NCBI RefSeq assembly: GCF_017355365.1
Contig: NZ_JADIJR010000033.1
Location: 1-35,188, forward strand
Direction: 5' to 3'
From: Microbacterium sp. SD291
GTDB lineage: Bacteria > Actinomycetota > Actinomycetes > Actinomycetales > Microbacteriaceae
DNA: 35,188 bases
The notes beneath the pieces were generated by a model. The model was not told the origin of the DNA. It did not search any database and worked only from the letters and a program-made list of their open reading frames with translations. Position numbers and translations under genes: made by a program. Of the stretch, positions 27,540 to 35,188 are shown piece after piece (positions within the stretch are counted from its first letter, which is position 1; each line of letters begins with the position of its first letter).

Positions 27540-28460
27540 TCAGTCGTTTCCGCGCACGATCGCGATGATCCGAAGGATCTCGACGTACAGCCAGACGACC
27601 GTGACCATGATGCCGAAGGCGCCGAGCCAGCCGTACTTGCGGGGAGCGCCGTTGCGCACGCCCTGCTGGATCTGGTCGAAGTCGAGCACCAGGGAGTACG
27701 CGGCCATGATGACGACGAGGACGCCGATGATCAGGCCGAGCGGGATGCCCATGATCTCGGCGCTCATCAGACCGAATGCCTGCTCCTGCGGGAGGACGCC
27801 CGTCCACATCAGGACGAGGTTCAGCAGCGAGAAGACCATGTAGCCGACCATCGCGATCATGAAGATCTTGGTCGCCTTCTTCGAGGCGCGGATCTTGCCG
27901 TTCGCGAAGAGCGCCAGGGTCACGGCGACGACCGAGACGGTCGCCAGCGTGGCCTGGAACACGATTCCGGGCCAGATGACCTCGAAGAACGCCGAGATGC
28001 CGCCGACGAAAAGACCCTCGAAGCCCGCGTAGGCGAAGATCAGCGCCGGGCGCACCTTCTTGCGGGAGGTGAACGAGATGATCATCGCGAGGACGAAGCC
28101 GCCCAGTGCGCCGATGATCCACGGCATCATGCTCACGCCACCGCGGTAGGGGTCGACCTCGGCCGAGACGCCGCCGAGCGTCCAGACCCAGCCGACTGCG
28201 GCTGTGACGAGAAGGATGCCGAACAGCCCTGCCGTCTTCCACACCGTGTCCTCGACCGACATCCGGTCGGTCTCGATGGCGCCGGCGGCGGGGGCGGTGT
28301 ACATGCCCTCCATCTGCGCGTTGGCGGCGGCATCCATTCCGGCGTGCTGGAAGGACGCGGTCTGCGCACCCTGACCGGCCTGCGGTCCGCCAGGGTAGGT
28401 CGCGACGTTACGCGGATCCTGCTGCTGGAACGCCGGATTGTTGAATGCGAAATTGCTCAT
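27540..28460 (-). CDS. Bax inhibitor-1/YccA family membrane protein
   Basis: The 306-residue protein has a Gln/Ala/Pro-rich soluble N-terminus (1-65, including FQQQDPRNVATYPGG) and then seven hydrophobic helices. Family segments include MSVEDTVWKTAGLFGILLVTAAVGW, ALIFAYAGFEGLFVGGISAFFEV, NGKIRASKKATKIFMIAMVGYM and SLVLDFDQIQQGVRNGAPRKYGWLGAFGIMVTVVWLYVEILRI. Bacterial homologues are linked to proton-dependent calcium leak. The role here is unproven. ATG 28460 was preferred to the longer open frame because GAGG lies seven bases before it and the extension has no family similarity. Confidence 0.9.
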   Translation of the reverse strand: MSNFAFNNPAFQQQDPRNVATYPGGPQAGQGAQTASFQHAGMDAAANAQMEGMYTAPAAGAIETDRMSVEDTVWKTAGLFGILLVTAAVGWVWTLGGVSAEVDPYRGGVSMMPWIIGALGGFVLAMIISFTSRKKVRPALIFAYAGFEGLFVGGISAFFEVIWPGIVFQATLATVSVVAVTLALFANGKIRASKKATKIFMIAMVGYMVFSLLNLVLMWTGVLPQEQAFGLMSAEIMGIPLGLIIGVLVVIMAAYSLVLDFDQIQQGVRNGAPRKYGWLGAFGIMVTVVWLYVEILRIIAIVRGND

Positions 28461-28547
28461 GGTGGGCCTCACTCCGAAGTGTGCGTAGGTCTCTTTCCTC
28501 AACGATACCCGCGCGGTGCGTTCAGCGGCGTGTTCTACGCTGTGAGC

Positions 28548-29534
28548 GTGCCCAGGAAATCCCCGCTCGTCATCGGGCATCGCGGTGCGCCCGGCTATCG
28601 TCCGGAGCACAGCCGCTCCTCCTATGAGCTCGCCCTCGCGATGGGCGTCGACGCCGTGGAACCCGACGTGGTCGCCACGAAGGACGGCGTGCTGGTCGTC
28701 AGGCACGAGAACGAGATCTCCGGCACGACCGATGTGGCCGAGCATCCCGAGTTCGCCGACCGGAAGACGACCAAGCGCGTCGACGGCCAGGCGCTGACCG
28801 GCTGGTTCACCGAGGACTTCACCTGGGCGGAGCTTTCGACGCTGCGCGGTCGCGAGCGGCTGCCCGAGGTGCGGCTGTCGAGCGCGACCTTCGACGGGTC
28901 GCAGGCGATCCTGCGCCTCATCGACGTGCTCGACATCGTGCGCGCGGGCTCCGCCGAGCACGGACGTGAGATCGGGGTGGTGCTCGAGATCAAGCACGCG
29001 ACGTACTTCGCGAGCATCGGACTCGACCTCGCCCCGCTGATCGAGCGGGATCTGCGTGCGTCCGGCTGGGCCGACGGCGAGCTGCCGCTGATCATCGAGT
29101 GCTTCGAATCGACGATCCTCGGGCAGCTGAAGCAGCGGGGGATCGCGGCGTCCTACGTCTATCTCATCGAGGCCTCAGGCAGGCCGTACGACCTCCTCGT
29201 CGCGCAGGGCAAGCAGGCGCTGACGTACAAGGCCACGGTCGCACCCGCGGGCCTCGACGGGCTGGTCGGCAAGGTCGACGGCGTCAGCGTCAACAAGCGG
29301 ATGCTGCTCGCCAAGGGCAGCACGATCGTCGCCGACGCGCACGCGCGGGGGCTGAAGGTCTTCACCTGGACCGCGCGTCCCGAGAACGCCTTCCTCGCGG
29401 CGGAGTTCCGCGGGGCAGGCGGACGCAGCGCCTACGGCGACTACGAGGCCGAGTGGGGCGTGATCGCCCGCACCGGCGTCGATGGCGTGTTCGTCGATCA
29501 TCCGGACCTCGGCGTGAGCTTCTTCCGCGGCTGA
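28548..29534 (+). CDS. Glycerophosphodiester phosphodiesterase family protein
   Basis: The 328-residue TIM-barrel protein begins with LVIGHRGAPGYRPEHSRSSYELALAMGVDAVEPDVVATKDGVLVVRHENEISGTTD. This gives the catalytic His of HRG, the E-x-D metal pair and the second catalytic His in RHE. The usual PENT is PEHS here. Later VVLEIKHATYF supplies the third metal Glu and Lys. It would hydrolyse glycerophosphodiesters to glycerol-3-phosphate and an alcohol. No signal peptide is seen, so it is cytoplasmic. GTG 28548 lies six bases after TACGCT (28536-28541), a leaderless layout. Upstream in-frame codons are unsupported. Confidence 0.9.
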   Translation: MPRKSPLVIGHRGAPGYRPEHSRSSYELALAMGVDAVEPDVVATKDGVLVVRHENEISGTTDVAEHPEFADRKTTKRVDGQALTGWFTEDFTWAELSTLRGRERLPEVRLSSATFDGSQAILRLIDVLDIVRAGSAEHGREIGVVLEIKHATYFASIGLDLAPLIERDLRASGWADGELPLIIECFESTILGQLKQRGIAASYVYLIEASGRPYDLLVAQGKQALTYKATVAPAGLDGLVGKVDGVSVNKRMLLAKGSTIVADAHARGLKVFTWTARPENAFLAAEFRGAGGRSAYGDYEAEWGVIARTGVDGVFVDHPDLGVSFFRG

Positions 29535-29613
29535 GTCGCGGCGCCGCGGCTGACGCTCGCCGGCCCCGCGTCCGGTCGCGTCTCCGGCCTCGCTCCCGTC
29601 CGCACGCGTGATT

Positions 29614-29751
29614 CCGGGCGCAGTTTGTGCCGCTCCCTCCCGTGCCCGCTTCTATCCGGGTGCAGTTCGTGCCGCTCGGCGCGGGATCGGGCGGCACGAA
29701 CTGCACCCGGAGTCGGGGCGTGGGCGCTCGGGCGGCACGAACTGCACCCGG
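29614..29751. repeat. Cluster 2 of the 20-bp repeat (two forward, two inverted copies)
   Basis: Copies of CCGGGYGCRGTTSGTGCCGC: forward at 29614-29633 and 29656-29675, inverted at 29691-29710 and 29732-29751. The second and third copies are perfect inverted repeats (20-bp stem, 15-base loop), and copies three and four are identical. The cluster fills the centre of the gene-free region 29535-29872 between the convergent phosphodiesterase and hemerythrin genes. I see nothing else in that region. Confidence 0.9.
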
Positions 29752-29872
29752 AGTCGAATCGGAACGCGCACTCTGCAACCGGGAACCCGTCCGCGCCGCA
29801 CGGCGCGCAGAGCGGCGCAGGACTCAGACCGCACGGGACGCAACCCCCGCAGGGTTCAGGAAGCCACGGGAC

Positions 29873-30334
29873 TCAGAGCGGGCCGAGGACGTCCTGCACC
29901 GTGCCATCGACGGTCAGGGTGCGCAGCGGTTCGAGGATCTCGCGCTCCTCGAACCGGAAGTGCGACTCCATGATCGCGCCGACGCCGTCGAGGTGGCGCT
30001 CGATCGAGTCCGCGCTCTCGCCGCTCTCGACCGCATGACGCAGGCTGCTGAGCAGATGCGAGAGCATCGAGTGATCCTGCATGAGCTTGTCGATCACGCC
30101 GCCGAGCTCCGGATGCTCCGCCCGCAGCGCCGGGAACAGCGAGCGGTCCTCGCTGCGGTGGTGGCCGTCCAGAGCCGAGCAGAACCCGATGCAGAACAGC
30201 GTCAGCTCGCGCGCGGAATCCGGCGTCTCGTCGCCCGCGGAGAGCGCGCTCCTGGTCGCCTCGAGCGCGGCACGCAGCGTGGTGTGAGCGGTGCGCAGCT
30301 CGCGGTCCCACGCGATCAGGCGGTCGGCATCCAT
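29873..30334 (-). CDS. Hemerythrin-domain protein
   Basis: The 153-residue four-helix protein has the hemerythrin metal-ligand pattern: H17 (TAHTTLR), H58/H59 and E62 (DGHHRSEDRSLFP), H88 (QDHSML), H125 and E129/E130 (SHFRFEEREI). It should hold a non-haem di-iron centre and sense or bind O2, NO or peroxide in the cytoplasm. The exact role is unknown. ATG 30334 lies seven bases after TAGACT (30342-30347), so the mRNA is probably leaderless. There is no partner gene. Confidence 0.87.
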   Translation of the reverse strand: MDADRLIAWDRELRTAHTTLRAALEATRSALSAGDETPDSARELTLFCIGFCSALDGHHRSEDRSLFPALRAEHPELGGVIDKLMQDHSMLSHLLSSLRHAVESGESADSIERHLDGVGAIMESHFRFEEREILEPLRTLTVDGTVQDVLGPL

Positions 30335-30393
30335 CCGCGCCAGTCTAGGCGCGCGCCACGGGGCGGAGCGGGCCGCCTCAGAGCGTGACCGCC

Positions 30394-30792
30394 TCAGAGC
30401 GTGCGGTCGAAGGCGCCCTTGCGCGTGGACACGATCTCCTTGCCCAGAGGCATCAGCGACACCGGCACCATCTTGAAATCGGCGATCCCCATCGGGATGC
30501 CGATGATCGTGACGCACAGTGCGATGCCCGACACGATGTGGCCGATCGCCAGCCACCAGCCGGCGAGGACCACCCACAGCACATTCCCGAGGAACGAGCC
30601 GACGCCCGCGGTGGGCTTGCTCACGATCTCGTTGCCGAACGGCCAGATCGCGTATCGGGCGATCCGGAACGACGCGATCGCCCAGGGAATGGTGACGATC
30701 GGGATGCACAGCAGGATGCCGGCCAGCATGTAGCCGAGGAACAGTCCGAGACCGGCGAAGATCAGCCAGATGATGTTGAGGATCGTGCGCAC
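30394..30792 (-). CDS. YccF domain membrane protein
   Basis: The 132-residue protein has two YccF repeats (RTILNIIWLIFAGLGLFLGYMLAGILLCIPIVTIPWAIASFRIARYAIWPFG, then FLGNVLWVVLAGWWLAIGHIVSGIALCVTIIGIPMGIADFKMVPVSLMPLGKEIV) with about four hydrophobic helices. Its function is unknown. GTG 30792 was chosen because family members begin at this (V/M)RTILN and a GAGAAT element lies seven bases upstream. ATG 30843 would add 17 residues. The last 16 bases of the gene are part of a short tandem duplication (30373-30403). Confidence 0.83.
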   Translation of the reverse strand: MRTILNIIWLIFAGLGLFLGYMLAGILLCIPIVTIPWAIASFRIARYAIWPFGNEIVSKPTAGVGSFLGNVLWVVLAGWWLAIGHIVSGIALCVTIIGIPMGIADFKMVPVSLMPLGKEIVSTRKGAFDRTL

Positions 30793-30850
30793 GGGATCGA
30801 TTCTCGCACCTCTCTCCTGGGCGACTGCGTGTTCGCTGAGCATCGGCCTC

Positions 30851-30873
30851 GCCCTGCGCGGGAAACGCAGGGC
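30851..30873. other. Hairpin between divergent yccF and ABC genes
   Basis: GCCCTGCG, seven bases, CGCAGGGC: a perfect 8-bp inverted repeat 20 bases before the ABC ATPase start. Position suits an operator near the ABC promoter. Its protein is unknown. Confidence 0.4.
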
Positions 30874-30892
30874 GTGATGCCAGACTGACCGC

Positions 30893-31945
30893 ATGACCGG
30901 AATAGTCGTCGACGGTGTCAGCAGGTCCTTCGGGAGCGTCCAGGCGGTGCGCGCGGCGACACTCCGCGCGGAGCCCGGCCGGGTCACCGGACTCGTCGGG
31001 CCGAACGGTGCGGGCAAGACCACGCTGCTGCTGATGCTCGCCTCCCTGCTCGCCCCGGACGCCGGCTCGATCCGCATCGGCGGAGTGGACCCGTCCGCCG
31101 ACCCGCTCGCCGCCAGAAGACTGCTCGGATGGATGCCGGACACTCTCGGCGCGTGGCCGTCGCTCACCGCCAGAGAGACGATCAGGACGACGGCCCGGCT
31201 CTACGGCATCCGCCCGGCGCAGGCAGCCGCCCGCGCCCAGGAGCTCCTCGAGCTGGTCGGTCTGACCCCACTCGCCGACTCGCCTGCGAAGGTCCTCTCC
31301 CGCGGGCAGAAGCAGAAGCTCGGGCTCGCGCGGGCGCTCGTGCACGACCCGCAGGTGCTGCTGCTCGACGAGCCTGCTTCGGGCCTCGATCCGGAGGCGC
31401 GCATCCAACTGCGGGTCCTGCTGCGCCGGCTCGCCGCCGATGGCCGCACGATCCTGATCTCCAGCCACATCCTCTCCGAGCTGGAGGAGGTCGTCGACGA
31501 CTCCGTGTTCCTGGTCGCGGGCTCAGTCGTCGATGCGGCACCGGCTCAGGGCGGCATCCGGGTGTGGCGGATACGCCTGATCGGAGCGGATGCTGCGCGG
31601 CAGAGCGCCGACTCCTGGCAGGTGGCGTCGACCCTCGGCATCGCCGCCGAGTCGGTGGTCGCCGACCGCGGCACGCTGCTCGTCGGGTTCGAGTCCGAAG
31701 ACGCCGCGGCGCTCGGACTGCACGCGCTCGTGGGCGCGGGCCTGCGGATCTCGGAGTTCGCTCCGGCGCAGAGCGGCCTGGAGCACACCTTCCTCAACCT
31801 GCATCCGCCGGCATCCGTGTCGCAGGGAGCGCCGGATGCCGCGCCGAGCGGTCTGCCCACGGCATCCGCCCCGACTGCGCCGCCGACTGCGCCGCCGGCC
31901 GCACCGCCTGCCGGATCGCCGACCGGACCGGAGGCCGGAGCATGA
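30893..31945 (+). CDS. ABC transporter ATP-binding protein (ABC-2 exporter type)
   Basis: The 350-residue ABC ATPase has Walker A GPNGAGKTT (about 36-44), the Q-loop region GWMPDTLGAWPSLTARET, a signature with one change (LSRGQKQK), Walker B VLLLDEPASGLDPEA and H-loop ISSHILSELE. After the cassette comes a domain of about 80 residues and a low-complexity Ala/Pro/Thr tail (about 300-350). It pairs with the membrane protein that follows, which overlaps it by four bases. ATG 30893 lies six bases after CAGACT, a weaker form of the leaderless pattern. Export substrate unknown. Confidence 0.9.
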   Translation: MTGIVVDGVSRSFGSVQAVRAATLRAEPGRVTGLVGPNGAGKTTLLLMLASLLAPDAGSIRIGGVDPSADPLAARRLLGWMPDTLGAWPSLTARETIRTTARLYGIRPAQAAARAQELLELVGLTPLADSPAKVLSRGQKQKLGLARALVHDPQVLLLDEPASGLDPEARIQLRVLLRRLAADGRTILISSHILSELEEVVDDSVFLVAGSVVDAAPAQGGIRVWRIRLIGADAARQSADSWQVASTLGIAAESVVADRGTLLVGFESEDAAALGLHALVGAGLRISEFAPAQSGLEHTFLNLHPPASVSQGAPDAAPSGLPTASAPTAPPTAPPAAPPAGSPTGPEAGA

Positions 31946-32967
31946 GCATCACCAACATCGGGATCATCGCCCGCCTCGAACTGACGCAGCGCCTGCGCAG
32001 CGTCGGCTGGTACATCCTCCTCGGCGTCTTCGCCCTGGTGCTGCTCGGCGTCACCGTACTCTCGTTCGCGGTCTACTCCTGGGGTGAGTTCGTCGGCGCC
32101 GGCGTGTTCTCGATCGTCGTGAACATGGTGCTTCTGCTGGTCGTGCTCGTCTCGCCCACGCTCAGCGGCAACGCCATCAACGGCGACCGCGAGGCCGCGA
32201 CGCTCGCCGCGGTCCAGGTCACCGCAGCGTCGACGGGCGACATCATGCTCGGCAAGCTGGCCGCCGCCGTCGCAACCGGCGGCGCGTTCCTCGCGGTCGC
32301 ACTGCCGTTCATGGCCGTGTCCCTCCTCGGGGGAGGCGCCAGCCCGCTCGTCCTCGCGGTGGCGCTGCTCGTGCTCGCCGTCGAGATCATCATCGTCGCG
32401 GCGATCGGGGTGGGCCTGAGCGGATTGATCGCCCGGCCCCTGTTCTCGGTCGCGTCGACCTACCTGGTGATCGCCGGGCTCGCGATCGGCACGCTCATCG
32501 CCTTCGGCCTCGGCGGCATGGCCGTGCGCACCGAGACCACCTACTACGAGCGTTCATACGACTCGAACGGACAGCCGGACTGCGACCGCTGGGAGACGTA
32601 CACCCAGGACCTGCCCCGCTTCGACCTCGTCTGGTGGGTGCTCGCCGCGAACCCGTTCGTGGTGCTGGCGGACGCGACCCCCACCGAGTTCTCGCCCGAG
32701 GGGTATCCGGTCGACATGTTCGGCCAGATCAAATACGGCGTGCGCAGCGCGCAGCAGCCTCCCGTCGTGCAGACATGGGACCCGTGCGAGACGTCCTCCA
32801 TGGAGAACCCGTACCCGACGGCGAAGGAGGTCATCGAATCATCCGTTCCGAGCTGGTTCGTCGGCCTCGGAGTGCAGATCCTGATCGCCGGAGGACTGTT
32901 CGCCGGCGCATGGTCGCGGACGCGCACGCCCGCGAAGCGGCTGCCACCGGGAACCCGCATCGCCTGA
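31942..32967 (+). CDS. ABC-2 type permease subunit
   Basis: The 341-residue protein has about six transmembrane helices: the first after IIARLELTQRLRSVGW (about 22-48), then MVLLLVVLVSPTLSGNAINGDREAATLAAVQVTAASTGDIMLGKL, the typical ABC-2 permease segment where the transporter is described as reorganising on insertion. A long outer loop (about 195-300) contains two cysteines (PDCDRW and WDPCETS) that could be disulfide-linked. The last helix is near the C-terminus. ATG 31942 overlaps the ATPase stop. The pair may export or exclude a compound. The substrate is unknown. Confidence 0.87.
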   Translation: MSITNIGIIARLELTQRLRSVGWYILLGVFALVLLGVTVLSFAVYSWGEFVGAGVFSIVVNMVLLLVVLVSPTLSGNAINGDREAATLAAVQVTAASTGDIMLGKLAAAVATGGAFLAVALPFMAVSLLGGGASPLVLAVALLVLAVEIIIVAAIGVGLSGLIARPLFSVASTYLVIAGLAIGTLIAFGLGGMAVRTETTYYERSYDSNGQPDCDRWETYTQDLPRFDLVWWVLAANPFVVLADATPTEFSPEGYPVDMFGQIKYGVRSAQQPPVVQTWDPCETSSMENPYPTAKEVIESSVPSWFVGLGVQILIAGGLFAGAWSRTRTPAKRLPPGTRIA

Positions 32968-32989
32968 GCGGGTCACGGGGCACGCGTTC

Positions 32990-33005
32990 GCCGGCTGCGG
33001 CCGGC
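32990..33005 (+). terminator. Possible terminator of the ABC operon
   Basis: GCCGGC, loop TGCG, GCCGGC: a short GC stem 22 bases after the permease stop, without a U tract. Weak. Confidence 0.3.
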
Positions 33006-33051
33006 GGCGGCAGTCCGCGGTGTCCGTGGCGCCGCCTAGACTCGTAAGGCC

Positions 33052-35188
33052 ATGACCGAAGCTCCCCTCATCGTCCCCGGATCCGTCGGCCCCCGCTCCA
33101 CCGGGCCTCAGGGGCAGGACGACCTCCTCGCCGGGCTGAACCCGCAGCAGCTCGACGCCGTCACCCATCGCGGCCCCGCGCTGCTCATCGTCGCGGGTGC
33201 AGGCTCCGGGAAGACGAGCGTGCTCACGCGCCGGATCGCCTCCCTGCTGCGCTCCCGCGAGGCCTGGCCGAGCCAGATCCTCGCCATCACCTTCACGAAC
33301 AAGGCCGCAGGCGAGATGCGCGAGCGGGTCGAGGCGATCGTCGGCGACGCCGCCCGCGGCATGTGGATCTCCACGTTCCACTCGGCGTGCGTGCGCATCC
33401 TCCGCCGCGAGGCCGAGCAGTTCGGCTTCACGAAGTCCTTCACGATATACGACTCCGGCGATTCCAGGGCGCTGATCAAGCGCCTGGTCAAGGAGCACGA
33501 GGCCGACGCGTACGGGCTGACCCCGGCATCCGTCCAGTCGCGCATCTCGAAGCTCAAGAACGAGCTGTCGGATGCCGAGGCCTACGCCCGCCAGGCGAAC
33601 ATGTCCGATCCTGCGGAGCGCATCTTCGTCGAACTGTTCGCCGACTATCAGCGCCGGCTGCAGAAGGCGAATGCGTTCGACTTCGATGACCTCATCGGCC
33701 AGACGGTCTATCTCTTCCGAGCGTTCCCCGAGGTCGCGAACACCTACCGGCGCCGCTTCCGGCACGTCCTCGTCGACGAGTATCAGGACACGAACCACGC
33801 CCAGTATGCGCTGATCCACGAGCTCACCAGGCCGGTCGCGAGCGACGCTCCCGACCCGTATGCCTCGAACGGCATGATGATCTTCGAACCCGACCCTTCG
33901 ACAGGCTCAGGGACCCAGCTTCCTGCGGCCTCCCTCACCGTCGTCGGCGACTCGGACCAGTCGATCTATGCCTTCCGCGGCGCGGACATCCGCAACATCA
34001 GCGAGTTCGAGCGCGACTTCCCCGGCGCGAAGGTCGTGCTGCTCGAGCAGAACTACCGGTCGACGCAGAACATCCTCTCCGCCGCGAACGCCGTGATCGG
34101 CAACAACTTCGACCGCAAGGACAAGAAGCTCTGGAGCGACAAGGGCGACGGCGACCAGATCGTCGGCTTCACCGGCTACTCGCAGCACGACGAGGCGCAG
34201 TTCGTCGCCGATGAGGTCGAGGCGCTCCGCCGTGCGGGCATGCCGTACTCCGAGATGGCCGTCTTCTACCGCACCAACTCGCAGTCGCGCGCGCTCGAGG
34301 AGATCTTCATCCGCTCGGCTGTGCCCTACAAGATCATGGGCGGCACCAAGTTCTACGAACGCGCCGAGATCAAGGACGCGCTGGCCTACCTCGTCGCGGT
34401 CGCGAACCCCGCCGACGAGATGGCCGTGCGGCGTGTCCTGAACAAGCCGCGACGCGGCATCGGCGACGTCACCGAGACGGCCATCGCGCGCTTCGCCGAG
34501 GAGAACGGGATCACGTTCCGGCAGGCGCTGTCGGTGCCGTCGCAACTCGGCTTCGGCCCGAAGATCCAGGCGGCCATCGCCCAGCTCGACGCCGTGCTCG
34601 CCGAGGCGACCGAGATCATGCTGCCCGCCTCCGGTGAGGTCCCCGCACCCACCACCGTCGCCGACGGCCTCAGCGTGCTGCTGTCGAAGAGCGGTTACCT
34701 CGACGCACTGCGCGCCAGCCGCGACCCGCAGGACGAGGCGCGGGTCGAGAACCTCGACGAGTTCGTCGCGGTCGCTCGCGACTTCGCCCGGAACAACCCC
34801 GACGGCACGATCGTCGACTTCCTGACCGAGGTCGCGCTCGTCTCCGACGCCGACGACCTCGACGACGAGTCCGGCTCGGTGTCGCTGATGACGATGCACA
34901 CCGCCAAAGGCCTCGAGTACGACGCGGTGTTCGTGACGGGCGTCGAGGAGGACCTCATCCCGCACCGCATCTCGGCGGGGGAGCCCGGGGGACCGCAGGA
35001 GGAGCGCCGGCTGTTCTACGTCGGCATCACCCGGGCGCGCAAGCGCCTGCACCTCTCGCTCGCGATGACCAGGGCGCAGTTCGGCGAGGTGTCCGTCGCG
35101 ATGCCGAGCCGCTTCCTGCAGGAGATCCCGGCCGGTCTCATCGACTGGCGGCAGTCGCCCGGCGACGTCAACTCGCGCGGCGGGATGC
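33052..35188 (+). CDS. pcrA: ATP-dependent DNA helicase PcrA/UvrD (3' end outside the window)
   Basis: The 712 visible codons encode a superfamily 1A helicase: Q motif LNPQQLDAV, Walker A AGAGSGKT (about 48-55), Ia ITFTNKAAGEMRERV, Ib STFHSACVRILRRE, motif II DEYQDTNHAQY (about 241), III VVGDSDQSIYAFRGA, IV QNYRSTQNIL, V MTMHTAKGLEYDAVF, VI YVGITRARKRL. It unwinds DNA 3' to 5' in repair and removes proteins from DNA. Between motifs II and III an extra stretch (about 267-292, including DPSTGSGTQ) derives from a dispersed 22-bp element. ATG 33052 lies nine bases after TAGACT, with AAGG close by. UvrD1 is an equivalent name. Confidence 0.93.
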   Translation, partial: MTEAPLIVPGSVGPRSTGPQGQDDLLAGLNPQQLDAVTHRGPALLIVAGAGSGKTSVLTRRIASLLRSREAWPSQILAITFTNKAAGEMRERVEAIVGDAARGMWISTFHSACVRILRREAEQFGFTKSFTIYDSGDSRALIKRLVKEHEADAYGLTPASVQSRISKLKNELSDAEAYARQANMSDPAERIFVELFADYQRRLQKANAFDFDDLIGQTVYLFRAFPEVANTYRRRFRHVLVDEYQDTNHAQYALIHELTRPVASDAPDPYASNGMMIFEPDPSTGSGTQLPAASLTVVGDSDQSIYAFRGADIRNISEFERDFPGAKVVLLEQNYRSTQNILSAANAVIGNNFDRKDKKLWSDKGDGDQIVGFTGYSQHDEAQFVADEVEALRRAGMPYSEMAVFYRTNSQSRALEEIFIRSAVPYKIMGGTKFYERAEIKDALAYLVAVANPADEMAVRRVLNKPRRGIGDVTETAIARFAEENGITFRQALSVPSQLGFGPKIQAAIAQLDAVLAEATEIMLPASGEVPAPTTVADGLSVLLSKSGYLDALRASRDPQDEARVENLDEFVAVARDFARNNPDGTIVDFLTEVALVSDADDLDDESGSVSLMTMHTAKGLEYDAVFVTGVEEDLIPHRISAGEPGGPQEERRLFYVGITRARKRLHLSLAMTRAQFGEVSVAMPSRFLQEIPAGLIDWRQSPGDVNSRGGM
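33894..33915 (+). repeat. Dispersed 22-bp element inside the helicase gene
   Basis: A single copy, core CTTCGACAGGCTCAGGGACC, in frame, encoding PSTGSGTQ between helicase motifs II and III. The orientation is the same as at the other three loci. Confidence 0.88.

Noticed and set aside
27540..28997. A 485-residue Bax inhibitor-1 protein from the longest frame
   Set aside because: The N-terminal extension is antisense to the phosphodiesterase gene. ATG 28460 has a ribosome site and fits the family length.

Overview
The window reads as chromosomal DNA of a high-GC actinobacterium, most likely Microbacterium or a close relative in the Microbacteriaceae. This rests on base composition, strong GAC/GTC/CTC codon preference, a cysteine-free GuaB3 plus SURF1 pair, a DUF3817-guaA pair and a stand-alone CIRCE-controlled groES. 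No phage, plasmid or insertion-sequence genes, no rRNA or tRNA and no CRISPR array were seen.

Layout. 1-2200: an anchored protein of unknown function and, convergent with it, a THUMP-like methyltransferase. 2258-2790: groES with two CIRCE operators, followed by a repeat tract and a terminator. 2836-9663: a RarD-type transporter, then a branched-chain amino-acid type ABC importer. Its binding lipoprotein is on the + strand and converges on the livH-livM-livG-livF operon on the - strand. 9787-11454: guaB. 11487-15317: DUF2277, OsmC and ABC-F genes, then a convergent FAD amine oxidase. 15386-17325: guaB3 and SURF1. 17438-22244: a 1542-residue secreted nuclease/5'-nucleotidase. 22270-22982: an antitoxin/PIN-toxin pair with a palindromic operator. 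23029-25155: DUF3817-guaA. 25204-27057: a DGPF (YCII) protein with an ECF42-type sigma factor and a matching promoter. 27107-30792: small membrane stress proteins, a Bax inhibitor-1 homologue, a glycerophosphodiesterase, a hemerythrin and YccF. 30893-32967: an ABC export pair. 33052-end: a PcrA/UvrD helicase that runs off the window.

How the genes relate. guaB, guaB3 and guaA lie within 15 kb, so the GMP branch of purine synthesis is loosely clustered. The secreted nuclease between them could feed nucleosides and phosphate to the cell (inference). The Liv genes form a complete importer. The remaining genes are mostly housekeeping or stress functions.

The least ordinary content is in the DNA signals. 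(1) A dispersed element of about 22 bp occurs at four loci, three inside genes. It has been tandemly amplified in frame in livG and out of frame after groES. (2) A second, 20-bp repeat family forms two clusters, each with two forward and two inverted copies, both between convergent genes. (3) At least nine genes have a TANNNT element 6-7 bases before the start codon, which indicates leaderless mRNAs. (4) Four terminators share the same loop-proximal GGATGC/GCATCC stem, a hexamer that is also very common in the coding regions.
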